Part shown: piece by piece, positions 36,961 to 46,047 of the stretch | Layout of the letters: every line of letters begins with the position of its first letter | Numbering within the stretch: the first letter of the stretch is position 1 | NCBI RefSeq assembly: GCF_000760735.1 | Contig: NZ_JMEX01000005.1 | Location: 37,897-101,896, forward strand | Length of the DNA stretch: 64,000 bases | Source of the DNA: Rhodococcoides fascians A44A | Lineage (GTDB): Bacteria; Actinomycetota; Actinomycetes; Mycobacteriales; Mycobacteriaceae | Direction of reading: 5' to 3' | Position numbers and translations under genes: made by a program | The notes under the pieces: generated by a model | Databases searched by the model: none | Seen by the model: only the letters and a program-made list of their open reading frames with translations | Told to the model about the DNA's origin: nothing

Positions 36961-38151
36961 ATGAGCACAGCAGTCATCGTCGATGTCATCCGCACACCGT
37001 CGGGCAAGGGCAAGCCCGGCGGTTCGCTGTCATCGGTACACCCGGCCACCCTTCTCGCCGATCTGTTGGCGGAGCTGGTTCGCAAGCACGATCTCGACCC
37101 GGCTCTCGTCGACGACGTCATCGCAGGCTGCGTCACCCAGTCCGGCGAGCAGGCCGTGAACATCGCTCGTACCGCTGTTCTTGCTGCCGGATTTCCCGAA
37201 TCCGTACCGGCCACCACCATCGATCGCCAGTGCGGTTCCAGCCAGCAGGCCGCAGCATTCGCAGCTCAAGGCGTCGCCGCGGGTGCGTACGACATCGTCA
37301 TCGCCTGCGGTGTGGAGTCGATGAGCCGAGCTCCGATGTTCTCGAACGTCGGGGGCGCCGATCCCAACGTGGGACCGTTGAAGGCGCGATTCCCCGAGGG
37401 GCTCGTGTCACAGGGCATCGGAGCCGAACTGATCGCAGCACGGTGGAAGTTCGGTCGTGAGGAACTGGACGCGTACGCAGCCCGCTCGCATCGGCTCGCG
37501 TCGCAGGCAGCCGAGCGCCTGCAGGCAGACCAGATCGTGCCTGTCAGGACCACGGACGCATCAGGAAACGACGTATTGGTGAGCGTCGACGAGACCGTCC
37601 GATCGTCCACTACCGCAGAGTCGTTGGCATCGCTTCGTCCGGTGTTCCGCACCGACGAGATGTCCGCCCGGTTCCCGGAGATCGACTGGTCGATCACCGC
37701 CGGAAACTCCTCGCCACTGACCGACGGCGCGTCGGCGGCCCTCATCATGAGCGAGGAGAAGGCGTCGGCGCTCGGGTTGACCCCCCGCGCTCGGTTCCAC
37801 AGCTTCAGCGTCGCAGGTAGTGATCCGCTCCTGATGCTGACCGGTCCGATTCCGGCAACCGAGAAGATTCTCGCCAAGTCGGGTCTGACGCTCGACCGGA
37901 TCGACGCGTACGAGGTCAACGAAGCGTTCGCGCCGGTTCCGTTGCTGTGGCAGAGCCACTTCGACACCGACCCCGAGCGCTTGAACCCCGCAGGCGGCGC
38001 GATCGCGCTCGGGCATCCCCTCGGAGCGTCCGGCGGTCGACTTCTGGCCTCGATGCTGACCTACCTGGAGCACACGGGCGGTCGGTACGGCCTGCAGACC
38101 ATGTGCGAAGGCGGCGGCATGGCCAACGCGACGATCATCGAACGAATCTGA
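36961..38151 (+). CDS. Acetyl-CoA acetyltransferase (thiolase)
   Basis: Thiolase of 396 aa that cleaves 3-ketoacyl-CoA or condenses acyl-CoAs. The acyl-accepting Cys91 is in DRQCGSSQQA, His is in NEAFAPV and GHPLGASG, and the second Cys is in MCEGGGMANA. The ATG at 36961 has GAGGAA before it; the same frame is open far upstream but that part is a shadow of the preceding gene. Second gene of the operon. Confidence 0.92.
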   Translation: MSTAVIVDVIRTPSGKGKPGGSLSSVHPATLLADLLAELVRKHDLDPALVDDVIAGCVTQSGEQAVNIARTAVLAAGFPESVPATTIDRQCGSSQQAAAFAAQGVAAGAYDIVIACGVESMSRAPMFSNVGGADPNVGPLKARFPEGLVSQGIGAELIAARWKFGREELDAYAARSHRLASQAAERLQADQIVPVRTTDASGNDVLVSVDETVRSSTTAESLASLRPVFRTDEMSARFPEIDWSITAGNSSPLTDGASAALIMSEEKASALGLTPRARFHSFSVAGSDPLLMLTGPIPATEKILAKSGLTLDRIDAYEVNEAFAPVPLLWQSHFDTDPERLNPAGGAIALGHPLGASGGRLLASMLTYLEHTGGRYGLQTMCEGGGMANATIIERI

Positions 38152-38163
38152 CGGAGGAACATC

Positions 38164-38994
38164 ATGAGCGACCTACGCTTCGACGGACTCACCGCGGTGA
38201 TGTCCGGTGGCAGCCGAGGAATCGGCTTGGCCATCGCCACACAGCTGGCGAAGGGTGGTGCCAACCTGGTCCTGCTGGCCAAGACCGACAACCCGGACCC
38301 CCGGCTTCCCGGGACCATTCACTCCGCCGTCGAACAGATCGAGGCCGCAGGCGGGAAGGCCGTCGGAGTCGTCGGAGACGTGCGCATCGACGCCGACGTT
38401 CAGCGAGCTGCCCAGACCGCGATGGACACGTTCGGCGGAATCGATTTCTGCATCAACAATGCGAGCGTGCTGAATCTCGCGAAGACAGAGGACCTGCCGC
38501 TCAAACGGTTCGACCTCATTCAGCAGGTCAACGTGCGCGGGACGTTTGCGCTGACGCAGGCGTGCCTTCCGCACCTGAAGAAGTCCGATTCCGCGCAGGT
38601 TCTGACGCTGTCTCCACCGATGAACATGTCGAACGAATGGTTGGGCAAACATCCCGGGTACATGCTCGGAAAATACGGAATGACCCTGCTTGCACTCGGT
38701 TTCGCCGCCGAGTTCGCCGAGTTCGGTATTGCAAGCAACTGCCTGTGGCCCGAGACCACGATCGCAACCGCTGCCGTCAAGAACCTGCTGGGCGGAGAAG
38801 AAGGCACTTCGCACGCGCGCGATCCGCAGATCATGGCGGATGCAGCGGCGCTGCTGCTGGCCCACCGCCCGAGCCGCCGAACGGGACGAACGACCATCGA
38901 TGTCGACGTGCTGGCCGAGGCCGGAGTCACGGACCTGCAGCAGTACGGGGGAGTCGAACCACTCGACTACGACATCTTCGTCGATCCACGCTGA
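38164..38994 (+). CDS. SDR family oxidoreductase (HSDL2-like)
   Basis: Short-chain dehydrogenase of 276 aa with SGGSRGIG near residues 14-21 and NNAS in place of the usual NNAG. The catalytic region has LTLSPPMNMSNEW and GYMLGKYGM (Tyr-x3-Lys), as in hydroxysteroid dehydrogenase-like 2 proteins. It starts 12 bp after the thiolase with a ribosome site GGAGGAA. Likely oxidises a hydroxyacyl-CoA or related intermediate; specificity unknown. Confidence 0.88.
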   Translation: MSDLRFDGLTAVMSGGSRGIGLAIATQLAKGGANLVLLAKTDNPDPRLPGTIHSAVEQIEAAGGKAVGVVGDVRIDADVQRAAQTAMDTFGGIDFCINNASVLNLAKTEDLPLKRFDLIQQVNVRGTFALTQACLPHLKKSDSAQVLTLSPPMNMSNEWLGKHPGYMLGKYGMTLLALGFAAEFAEFGIASNCLWPETTIATAAVKNLLGGEEGTSHARDPQIMADAAALLLAHRPSRRTGRTTIDVDVLAEAGVTDLQQYGGVEPLDYDIFVDPR

Positions 38995-39097
38995 CATCGC
39001 CGCGGTCCGACCGGACTGCTTCCCCCGCCCGTGCACGATCCGAACCAGTACTCATGACGGAACACACTCGTCGTGGACACAGAACAGGAGCTTTTCG

Positions 39098-39859
39098 TTG
39101 AAGACCGACAACATCACCGCATTGGTCACGGGAGGTGCGTCCGGTCTCGGACTGGCCACCACCGAGGCGCTCGTGGCTGCAGGAGCTCAAGTGGGCATCC
39201 TCGACCTGCCGGGATCACCCGGTGAGGCCGTCGCGCAAGCACACGCGGGTTCCGTCACGTTCCTTCCCGGAGACGTGACTTCGACCGAGGACGTGTCGCA
39301 GGCACTGGACGTACTGTCGGAGCAGGGACCGCTCCGAGTCGTGGTGAACTGCGCAGGCGTCGGCCCTCCCGGAAAGGTCCTCGGCAAGAACGGCCCGCTT
39401 CCCCTCGAGGACTTCGAACGTATCGTTCGGATCAACCTGTTCGGCACGTTCAACGTCATTCGCCTTGCAGCAGAGAGGATTGCGGCCACCGACAGTGTCG
39501 ACGGCGAGCGCGGCGTCATCGTGAACACTGCGTCCGTGGCGGCGTTCGACGGCCAGATCGGTCAGCCTGCCTACGCGGCATCCAAGGGCGGCATCGTGTC
39601 GATGGCTCTCCCCATCGCCCGTGAGCTCGCGCGTCACCAGATCCGTGTCGCGACCATCGCACCGGGAATCTTCGACACACCTCTGCTGAAGACGCTGCCG
39701 GAAGACGCACGGGCATCTCTCGGCGCGCAGGTGCCACACCCGTCGCGGTTGGGTGACCCGGACGAGTTCGGCGCGCTCGTACGGCACATCGTCGAGAACC
39801 CGATGCTGAACGGTGAGGTCATCCGATTGGACGGCGCCATCCGTATGGCACCACGATGA
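39098..39859 (+). CDS. SDR, 3-hydroxyacyl-CoA dehydrogenase type II-like
   Basis: SDR of 253 aa resembling HSD17B10/FadB2-type 3-hydroxyacyl-CoA dehydrogenases. It shows VTGGASGLG, CAGVGPPGKVLGK, NTASVAAFDGQIGQPAYAAS with Tyr-x3-Lys, and PGIFDTPLL. TTG at 39098 is chosen because AGGAG ends eight bases before it and the protein then starts at the usual place. It overlaps the hydratase gene by 4 bp. Together with that gene and the thiolase it completes a beta-oxidation set. Confidence 0.87.
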   Translation: MKTDNITALVTGGASGLGLATTEALVAAGAQVGILDLPGSPGEAVAQAHAGSVTFLPGDVTSTEDVSQALDVLSEQGPLRVVVNCAGVGPPGKVLGKNGPLPLEDFERIVRINLFGTFNVIRLAAERIAATDSVDGERGVIVNTASVAAFDGQIGQPAYAASKGGIVSMALPIARELARHQIRVATIAPGIFDTPLLKTLPEDARASLGAQVPHPSRLGDPDEFGALVRHIVENPMLNGEVIRLDGAIRMAPR

Positions 39860-40629
39860 CCGACGCGATCGTCGACGAGCCGGTGATTTACTCGACAGAC
39901 GGCGCGCTTGCTCGCATCCGTCTCTCGCGCGGCGCCGCGTCCAACTCCATCGATACGGATCTGGCCGAGGCGTTCGAACGAGCAGTCGAGAATGTCGCCG
40001 CGGACCCGTCGGTCCGCGTGGTCCTGCTGAGCGGAGACGGCAAGAACTTCTGCGCCGGTGGCGACGTACGGCAGATGGCGGCGGCGGAGGACACTCCCGG
40101 ATTTCTACGCGATCTGGCCGGTGTGGTTCACCGGGCACTGGCGAAGCTCGACACGCTGCCGGTCATCGTCGTTGCTGCCGTGCAGGGTTCGGCCGCGGGT
40201 GCAGGGCTCGGCCTCGTTCTCGCTTCCGATTTCGTCGTCGCCGGGCCGTCGAGCAAGTTCGCCGCGGCGTACTCGGGCGTGGGTCTGTCTCCGGATTGCG
40301 GAGTGTCCGCGCTGCTGCCGGCGGTCGTGGGCGCACGCAATGCCGCTCGGATGTTGCTGACATCCCGCGTCGTCTCCGCCCAGGAAGCGCTCGACACGGG
40401 CCTGATCACCGACCTCGTGGACGATTCCGACATCACCACCCGCGCAGAAGAACTGGCGGCAACCCTCGTTGCCGGCGCCCATCCGGCACTCGGTGAAACA
40501 CGGCGGCTGATGCGCAAGGCAATGACGTCGTCGTATCAGGAGCATCTGGACGACGAAGCCGAGACGATCGCCAGGGTCGGTACGTCCGACGATGCCCAAG
40601 GCCGTATCGGCCGTTTCGCCGGCAGATGA
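39856..40629 (+). CDS. Enoyl-CoA hydratase/isomerase
   Basis: Crotonase-family protein of 257 aa. The oxyanion hole is made by FCAGGDVRQM near residue 65 and QGSAAGAGLGL near 110. Glu residues of classical hydratases are not evident in AAYSGVGLSPDCGVS, which has Pro-Asp instead; many isomerase relatives share this, so hydration is not certain. Last gene of the operon, with an ATGA overlap. Confidence 0.88.
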   Translation: MTDAIVDEPVIYSTDGALARIRLSRGAASNSIDTDLAEAFERAVENVAADPSVRVVLLSGDGKNFCAGGDVRQMAAAEDTPGFLRDLAGVVHRALAKLDTLPVIVVAAVQGSAAGAGLGLVLASDFVVAGPSSKFAAAYSGVGLSPDCGVSALLPAVVGARNAARMLLTSRVVSAQEALDTGLITDLVDDSDITTRAEELAATLVAGAHPALGETRRLMRKAMTSSYQEHLDDEAETIARVGTSDDAQGRIGRFAGR

Positions 40630-40740
40630 TCGATCCGGCACGGTGCGGGGTGCCAGAACGAGGGGATCAACCGCAGAACAGGTGGACCCGGCACCGCTGT
40701 TCAGTGCTGGTGAACGGCAGTCGGTTGGTAGGCTGAACGC

Positions 40741-41607
40741 ATGACCAGTGCAGAATCGTCGACCAGTCCCGGCGCGTATGTCGGTGCCCGGGTCAGGGAC
40801 ATGCGTACTCAGCAGGGGATATCCCTCCGGGAGCTGGCGCGCCGGCTGGACCTGAGCCCGGCTACCATCACGGCTCTCGAGACCGGTCGAACCACGATGA
40901 GCATCGATCGTTTGCACGCTATCGCGACTGTCCTCGACATCGCGCCCGGCGATCTGTTCACGGGCGCCCCAGCAGCGTCCGGCAGCGCGAACTCGAACGC
41001 TGCTGGAGATCGGCCCCCGAACTGGCGTGAGTACGGTGAGCTCGACATGGACGTCGTGCTGCGAGCTGCGGTGGCGTGCATCGTGCGGAAGGGATACGAG
41101 GGCTCTTCCATTCGCGACATAGCCGAGGAAGCGAGCTCGAGTGTATCCGCTCTCTACCACTATTACCCGAGTAAACAGGCAATGCTCGTAGCCATCTTCG
41201 AGCTCACGATGACCGACCTCCTACGTCGTGTTACCGCCGCCCGTGACGAGGTGGAAGGAGATTCTCCGATCAGTCGATTCGCCCGGCTGATCGAGAGCCT
41301 GACGCTCTATCACAGTTACCGCAAGGAGCTCGGATTCATCGGGTCCAGTGAAATGCGTAGTCTCGAGGACTCCAATTACTCGCGCATCGCAGCCAAACGC
41401 GTCGAGGTCCAGCGCATGGTGGATGCCGAGGTCTACGCGGGGGTGGAGCAGGGGTTGTTCGGCACCACAAGGCCGCGTGAGGCCGCACGCGCCGTCGTGG
41501 CGATGTGCGTCGCCGTGGCCCAGTGGTTCGACACCGCGCGCAACGAGCGACCGGAGGACGTCGCAGCCGCATACATCGAGTTCGCATTGGACCTGGTCAA
41601 GCACTGA
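40741..41607 (+). CDS. XRE-TetR fusion regulator
   Basis: A 288 aa regulator with two different DNA-binding domains. Residues 10-75 are an XRE-type helix-turn-helix (GISLRELARRLDLSPATITA). Residues 95-150 are a TetR helix-turn-helix (GYEGSSIRDIAEEASSSVSA, then LYHYYPSKQAML). A TetR ligand domain follows to the end. It lies 111 bp after the hydratase gene on the same strand and probably controls the beta-oxidation operon and the divergent synthetase. The two heads may bind two half-sites. Confidence 0.88.
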   Translation: MTSAESSTSPGAYVGARVRDMRTQQGISLRELARRLDLSPATITALETGRTTMSIDRLHAIATVLDIAPGDLFTGAPAASGSANSNAAGDRPPNWREYGELDMDVVLRAAVACIVRKGYEGSSIRDIAEEASSSVSALYHYYPSKQAMLVAIFELTMTDLLRRVTAARDEVEGDSPISRFARLIESLTLYHSYRKELGFIGSSEMRSLEDSNYSRIAAKRVEVQRMVDAEVYAGVEQGLFGTTRPREAARAVVAMCVAVAQWFDTARNERPEDVAAAYIEFALDLVKH

Positions 41608-41645
41608 TCGAAAGGTCTTAGTCTCACCAACCATAGGACAGAAAG

Positions 41646-42524
41646 ATGACTTCGCAGACATCCCGCAGTTCGGTGCTCGTCAGCGTCGAGGAACTCGGTC
41701 GTGCCGCGTCTGCGGACGGACTCGTCGTGGTTCTCGACGTGCGGTGGGCACTCGGACGAAGCGACGGCCACGAGCTGTACCGGCAGTCGCACATACCGGG
41801 CGCAGTCTACGTGGACCTGGACACCGAACTCGCCGGGAACGCGGGGCCGGAAGCAGGGCGGCACCCGTTGCCGGACATCGCCGATCTTCAGGCGTCCGCC
41901 CGTCGGTGGGGATTGGACAACGGAGACGACGTCGTCGTGTACGACGCGGGTCCGAGTACGTCGGCGGCGCGGGCGTGGTGGCTACTGAGGTGGGCCGGAA
42001 TCGCGAACGTGCGGATCCTCGACGGCGGTTTCGCTGCGTGGACCCGATCGCATCGTCCAGTCGAATCGGGCGAGGCATCGGTCGAATCCGGCAACGTGAC
42101 GCTGAGTGCAGGCGGCCTCACAACGGTGGACGCCGATGGCGCGGCACGGTTCGCCGAGTCGGGCCGACTTGTGGACGCACGCGCAGCCGAACGCTTTCGA
42201 GGCGAGGTCGAACCGGTGGATCCGAAGGCCGGTCACATTCCAGGCGCGAAGAATTTCCCGACCAGCGCTCTGCTGGCGGAGGACGGGACATTTCTTGCCG
42301 ACGACGAGCTTCGATCGGCGCTGACCGACCACGTGGGGGACGGCACCGACGTTGCCGCTGTGTACTGCGGATCTGGAGTCACCGCCGCTCATGTGATCGC
42401 GGGCTTGAACATTCTGGGCATGGAGGCGGCCCTGTACCCGGGTTCGTGGTCCCAGTGGTCGAACGACTCGACCCGATCTGTCGCGATCGGACCGGCGTCG
42501 GCCGCCGAATTGCGTCGCGAGTGA
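41646..42524 (+). CDS. Thiosulfate sulfurtransferase (rhodanese)
   Basis: Two rhodanese domains in 292 aa. The N-terminal one is structural; the C-terminal one carries the persulfide-forming Cys241 in YCGSGVTAAH. The signatures SHIPGAVYVDLD and AGHIPGAKNF occur at the expected places. It transfers sulfane sulfur to cyanide or thiol acceptors. A stand-alone gene 38 bp after the XRE-TetR gene; this looks like chance neighbourhood. Confidence 0.9.
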   Translation: MTSQTSRSSVLVSVEELGRAASADGLVVVLDVRWALGRSDGHELYRQSHIPGAVYVDLDTELAGNAGPEAGRHPLPDIADLQASARRWGLDNGDDVVVYDAGPSTSAARAWWLLRWAGIANVRILDGGFAAWTRSHRPVESGEASVESGNVTLSAGGLTTVDADGAARFAESGRLVDARAAERFRGEVEPVDPKAGHIPGAKNFPTSALLAEDGTFLADDELRSALTDHVGDGTDVAAVYCGSGVTAAHVIAGLNILGMEAALYPGSWSQWSNDSTRSVAIGPASAAELRRE

Positions 42525-42554
42525 GTGCACCGCCGACGCGCATTTTCATCTGAA

Positions 42555-42584
42555 CGTTTGTACATTTGAACTTCCGTACGAACG
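42555..42584. promoter_or_regulatory. Inverted repeat before ABC transporter operon
   Basis: CGTTTGTAC (42555-42563) and GTACGAACG (42576-42584) are inverted copies with one mismatch, 12 bases apart, ending 10 bp before the binding-protein ATG. This would block transcription or translation start if bound. No regulator gene is adjacent. Confidence 0.5.
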
Positions 42585-42594
42585 AAGAAGGTAG

Positions 42595-44208
42595 ATGAAC
42601 ACACGTTTCGGACATCGCTGCGCCGCGGGAGCGGTCTGCATCCTCGCGCTCGCGTCCTGCGGTGCGCCCACCGGTTCGACAAATGTGTCGTCCGAGGGGG
42701 GCATCGTCCTCGCCGACGGGCATCAACTCGGTGGCTACAACCCGATCGCGGGTTACGGCTCCGCAGGCGAGGCCAAGATGTACGACGGGCTCCTACGCCT
42801 GGATGGCACACCAGGTCTCCCTGGGTTCACACCTGCTCTCGCCACCGAGATCCCTACAGCCAACGCGGATGCGACGGTGTGGACGGTGCCGCTGCGCGGC
42901 GGCGTCACGTTCTCCGACGGCTCGGAATTCGATGCCGCCGACGTGGTGGCAACCTACCGTGCGATCCTCGACCCGGCATCGGCTTCGGAAGCGCGGTCGT
43001 CGTTCGACATGATCAGCGACGTCGTTGCGGTGGACGACAGTACGGTCGAGTTCCGTCTCGCCTATCCGTACTCGGCGCTGCCCACGAAACTGCTGATCGG
43101 CATAGTTCCCTCGGAATCGGTGGCCACGCCGGGGCTTGCTGCGGAATCGAGCCTCAACACCGCGCCGATCGGCACCGGACCCTACACTCTCGTCGGCCTG
43201 ACACCGGACCGCGCGATATTCGAGGCGAACGAGAAGTACTTCGGTGGCGCGCCCGAGGTGAAGAAATTGACCCTGCTGTACGTGCCGGACGACAACACGC
43301 GCGCCCAACGCATGGCGGCCGGGGAGATCGACGGTACGAACCTTCCTCCGCTGCTCGCCGAGTCGATCGGCGTGCGCGACGGAATGTCGCTGGCGTCCAA
43401 CACTTCCGCGGACTGGCGCGGGGTGTCCCTCCCGACGGACAACCCGGTGGCGGGGGACGAGGCCGTGCGGATGGCGTTGAACCTCGCGGTGAATCGGCAA
43501 TCGATGGTCGACGGCATCCTGGGTGGGTTCGGGCGGCCGGCGGCTACGCCGATCCCGGAGGTCTACGGTGACGCGTACGAACCGTCGGCGGTGTTCTCGT
43601 ACGACCCCGGGAGTGCGGCGCGTGTCCTCGACGGCGCGGGGTGGCGGCTCGGCGCGGACGGGGTGCGCGCCAGGAACGGCACCCGCGCGGCGTTCACCGT
43701 CATGTACAACTCGACGGACACAGTACGTCGAGACCTTGCTCAGGCCTTCGCGTCCGACGCATCGGCGGTCGGTATCGACGTGAGTCTGGAGGCGTTGTCC
43801 TGGGACCGGATCGATACCAGGATTTCGTACGACGGGACACTCCTCGGCGGTGGTTCCGAACCGTACGACCCGGACACGCAGGCATACAACGCGTTGAACT
43901 CCGTGTTTCTTCGCCCCGATGTCGGCAGCGTGTACGACAACGCGAGCGATTACTCGAACGCGAACGTCGATGCTGCGTTGGAGCGGGGGCGTCGAAGTCT
44001 GGACACCGCGGAGCGTGACCGTGCCTACCGCGACATGCAGCGAGCCTACGTCGAGGATCCGGGGTACGTGTACTTGGTGTTTCTCGATCACACCTACGTC
44101 GCGAAGGACTCGGACTGGACAGTGTCGGGCCCGATTCTGGAGCCGCACTCTCACGGCGTCACGTGGGGACCATGGTGGTCCTTGCAGACCTGGACGACAA
44201 CACCGTGA
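42595..44208 (+). CDS. ABC transporter substrate-binding lipoprotein (family 5)
   Basis: Secreted solute-binding protein of 537 aa of the peptide/nickel (SBP_bac_5) class. The signal peptide ends in a lipobox LASC with Cys22 as the lipid anchor. Family 5 features include GGVTFSDGSEFDAADVV, IGTGPYTLVG and LNLAVNRQSMVDGILGG. It captures a short peptide, opine, nickel chelate or similar ligand outside the membrane. First of five coupled genes. Confidence 0.9.
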   Translation: MNTRFGHRCAAGAVCILALASCGAPTGSTNVSSEGGIVLADGHQLGGYNPIAGYGSAGEAKMYDGLLRLDGTPGLPGFTPALATEIPTANADATVWTVPLRGGVTFSDGSEFDAADVVATYRAILDPASASEARSSFDMISDVVAVDDSTVEFRLAYPYSALPTKLLIGIVPSESVATPGLAAESSLNTAPIGTGPYTLVGLTPDRAIFEANEKYFGGAPEVKKLTLLYVPDDNTRAQRMAAGEIDGTNLPPLLAESIGVRDGMSLASNTSADWRGVSLPTDNPVAGDEAVRMALNLAVNRQSMVDGILGGFGRPAATPIPEVYGDAYEPSAVFSYDPGSAARVLDGAGWRLGADGVRARNGTRAAFTVMYNSTDTVRRDLAQAFASDASAVGIDVSLEALSWDRIDTRISYDGTLLGGGSEPYDPDTQAYNALNSVFLRPDVGSVYDNASDYSNANVDAALERGRRSLDTAERDRAYRDMQRAYVEDPGYVYLVFLDHTYVAKDSDWTVSGPILEPHSHGVTWGPWWSLQTWTTTP

Positions 44209-45233
44209 CCTCCACACTGCTTCGGCGACGGGTGACGGCTCGGCGGGATCGCCACGCCCGACGGCGTTCGATCGTCGCCATGGTGCGTAGGCGACTGCTG
44301 TTCGTGGTGCCGGTCTGCGTGGCCGTCTCGGTCGGGCTGTTCGCGGCTGCGGCGGCGTCGCCGTTCGATCCTCTCGTGGCATACCTGGGTGTGCGGTACA
44401 CCACGACATCGGAGGCGGACAAGGCTGTTCTCACCGAACAACTCGGTCTGGACCGTTCGTGGTACGACGCGTACGGACAATGGGTACAGGGCGTGTTCAC
44501 CGGCGATCTGGGAACGTCGAGATCGTTCGGACAACCAGTGACTCAGGTGGTGGTGGAGCGCGTCCCGTGGACTCTGCTGCTCGCAGGACTCGGTCTGCTG
44601 CTTGCCGCGACCCTTGCGCTGGTGCTCGGGGTCCTTGCCGGTAGTCGTCGCGGAGGATGGCTCGACCGCGTGACGACCGGAGTCTGCCTAGCTGTGCAAG
44701 GAGTGCCGCCGTACGTGCTGTCTCTCGGCGCGATCGCGCTGTTCGCGCTCGGACTGGGATGGCTACCGGTAGCAGGACTCACCGAGGCGGGTGCCGACCC
44801 GACTCCTGTCGGAGTGCTCGAACACCTCGCGCTTCCGGTGTCGGTGCTCGCCCTGTCACAGCTACCGTGGTTGCTGCTGGCGGTGCGCGAATCGGTATCG
44901 ACCTCTCGTGGTGAGGACTTCGTGGCGGGCGCTGTCGCGCGAGGAATTCCGGGCCGGACGGTCACGACTCGACATATCGTCCCGGCCTCGCTCGCCCCGT
45001 TCGTCAACGTCGTGGGAGCCCGATTACCGGAGCTCGTCGTCGGAGCCGTACTCGTCGAGGAAGTGTTCTCGTGGCCCGGCATCGCAGGCGCCCTCGTTCA
45101 GTCCGCGCGGGATCTCGACATGGCGTTGCTGGCCGTTCTGACGGTCGGTACGACCGTTGCGGTCATGCTCGGCTCCCTGATCGCCGACGTGTCCGCAGCC
45201 GTGTTGGATCCCCGGGTGAACACCGATGGCTAG
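44205..45233 (+). CDS. ABC transporter permease, DppB-like
   Basis: Inner-membrane permease of 342 aa with about six helices. GDLGTSRSFGQPVTQVVVERV near residue 107 and the late EVFSWPGIAGALVQSA are typical of DppB/OppB proteins. GTG at 44205 overlaps the stop of the binding protein as GTGA. The N-terminal region before the first helix is unusually long and Arg-rich (RRRVTARRDRHARRR). Confidence 0.88.
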   Translation: MTSTLLRRRVTARRDRHARRRSIVAMVRRRLLFVVPVCVAVSVGLFAAAAASPFDPLVAYLGVRYTTTSEADKAVLTEQLGLDRSWYDAYGQWVQGVFTGDLGTSRSFGQPVTQVVVERVPWTLLLAGLGLLLAATLALVLGVLAGSRRGGWLDRVTTGVCLAVQGVPPYVLSLGAIALFALGLGWLPVAGLTEAGADPTPVGVLEHLALPVSVLALSQLPWLLLAVRESVSTSRGEDFVAGAVARGIPGRTVTTRHIVPASLAPFVNVVGARLPELVVGAVLVEEVFSWPGIAGALVQSARDLDMALLAVLTVGTTVAVMLGSLIADVSAAVLDPRVNTDG

Positions 45234-46047
45234 GCGACGCTCGGTCGTCGCTGTCGCCGTTCTCTCGCTCCTCGCGCTGTACGCCGTCGGCGTTCCCTGG
45301 TTGTCCGGCGTCGACGATCGCATCACCGATTTCGAGCAAGCAAGGTTGGCGCCATCGTTCTCGCACTGGTTCGGTACCGATTCGGCAGGCCGAGATCTGT
45401 TCGTACGCAGCGCAAGCGCGATACGGACGTCCCTCCTGATCGCCGCGTCGTGCGCGGTGCTCGCCACGCTGATCGGGACCGCCGTCGGTGCAGCGGCCGG
45501 ACTCCGTGGTGGCTGGTTCGACCGGGTCGTCATGCGGGGCACCGACGCCGTCAATGCGCTCCCGCATCTGCTGCTCGGTATCGTCATCGTCGCGATGTTC
45601 CGAGGCAGTGCGACCGCGGTGATGCTGTCGATCGCACTCACACATTGGACGCAGGTCGCTCGCATCGTTCGATCGGAGATACTCGGACTGAGGGGCAGGC
45701 CCTACATCGACGCCGCCATCCTCGCCGGCGCGAGTCGACGTCACGTCACAGTGCGGCATCTGCTGCCTGCGGTGATGCCGCAAGCCCTGATCGCTGTCGT
45801 ACTCCTGTTGCCTCACGCGATCTGGCACGAGTCGACGTTGTCGTTCCTGGGCTTCGGACTTCCACCGCACCAGCCGAGCCTCGGAACTCTGTTGTCCGAA
45901 GCGAGAAGCTCGTTGCTCCTCGGAGGATGGTGGACACTGGTGTTTCCGGCGGGAATTCTCGTGCTCGCAACGGTGTCCGTGGCGCTGGCGGGCTCGGCCT
46001 TGCGCTCGTCGATCGCACCACCCGTGCCATCGGAGCTGCGGTTGTGA
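45226..46047 (+). CDS. ABC transporter permease, DppC-like
   Basis: Second permease subunit, 273 aa. It has HWFGTDSAGRDLFVRSASA near residue 45, and ESTLSFLGFGLPPHQPSLGTL near 205 is the DppC/OppC signature. It overlaps the preceding gene by 8 bp and its stop overlaps the GTG of the first ATPase gene. Pairs with the DppB-like subunit to form the channel. Confidence 0.88.
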   Translation: MARRRSVVAVAVLSLLALYAVGVPWLSGVDDRITDFEQARLAPSFSHWFGTDSAGRDLFVRSASAIRTSLLIAASCAVLATLIGTAVGAAAGLRGGWFDRVVMRGTDAVNALPHLLLGIVIVAMFRGSATAVMLSIALTHWTQVARIVRSEILGLRGRPYIDAAILAGASRRHVTVRHLLPAVMPQALIAVVLLLPHAIWHESTLSFLGFGLPPHQPSLGTLLSEARSSLLLGGWWTLVFPAGILVLATVSVALAGSALRSSIAPPVPSELRL

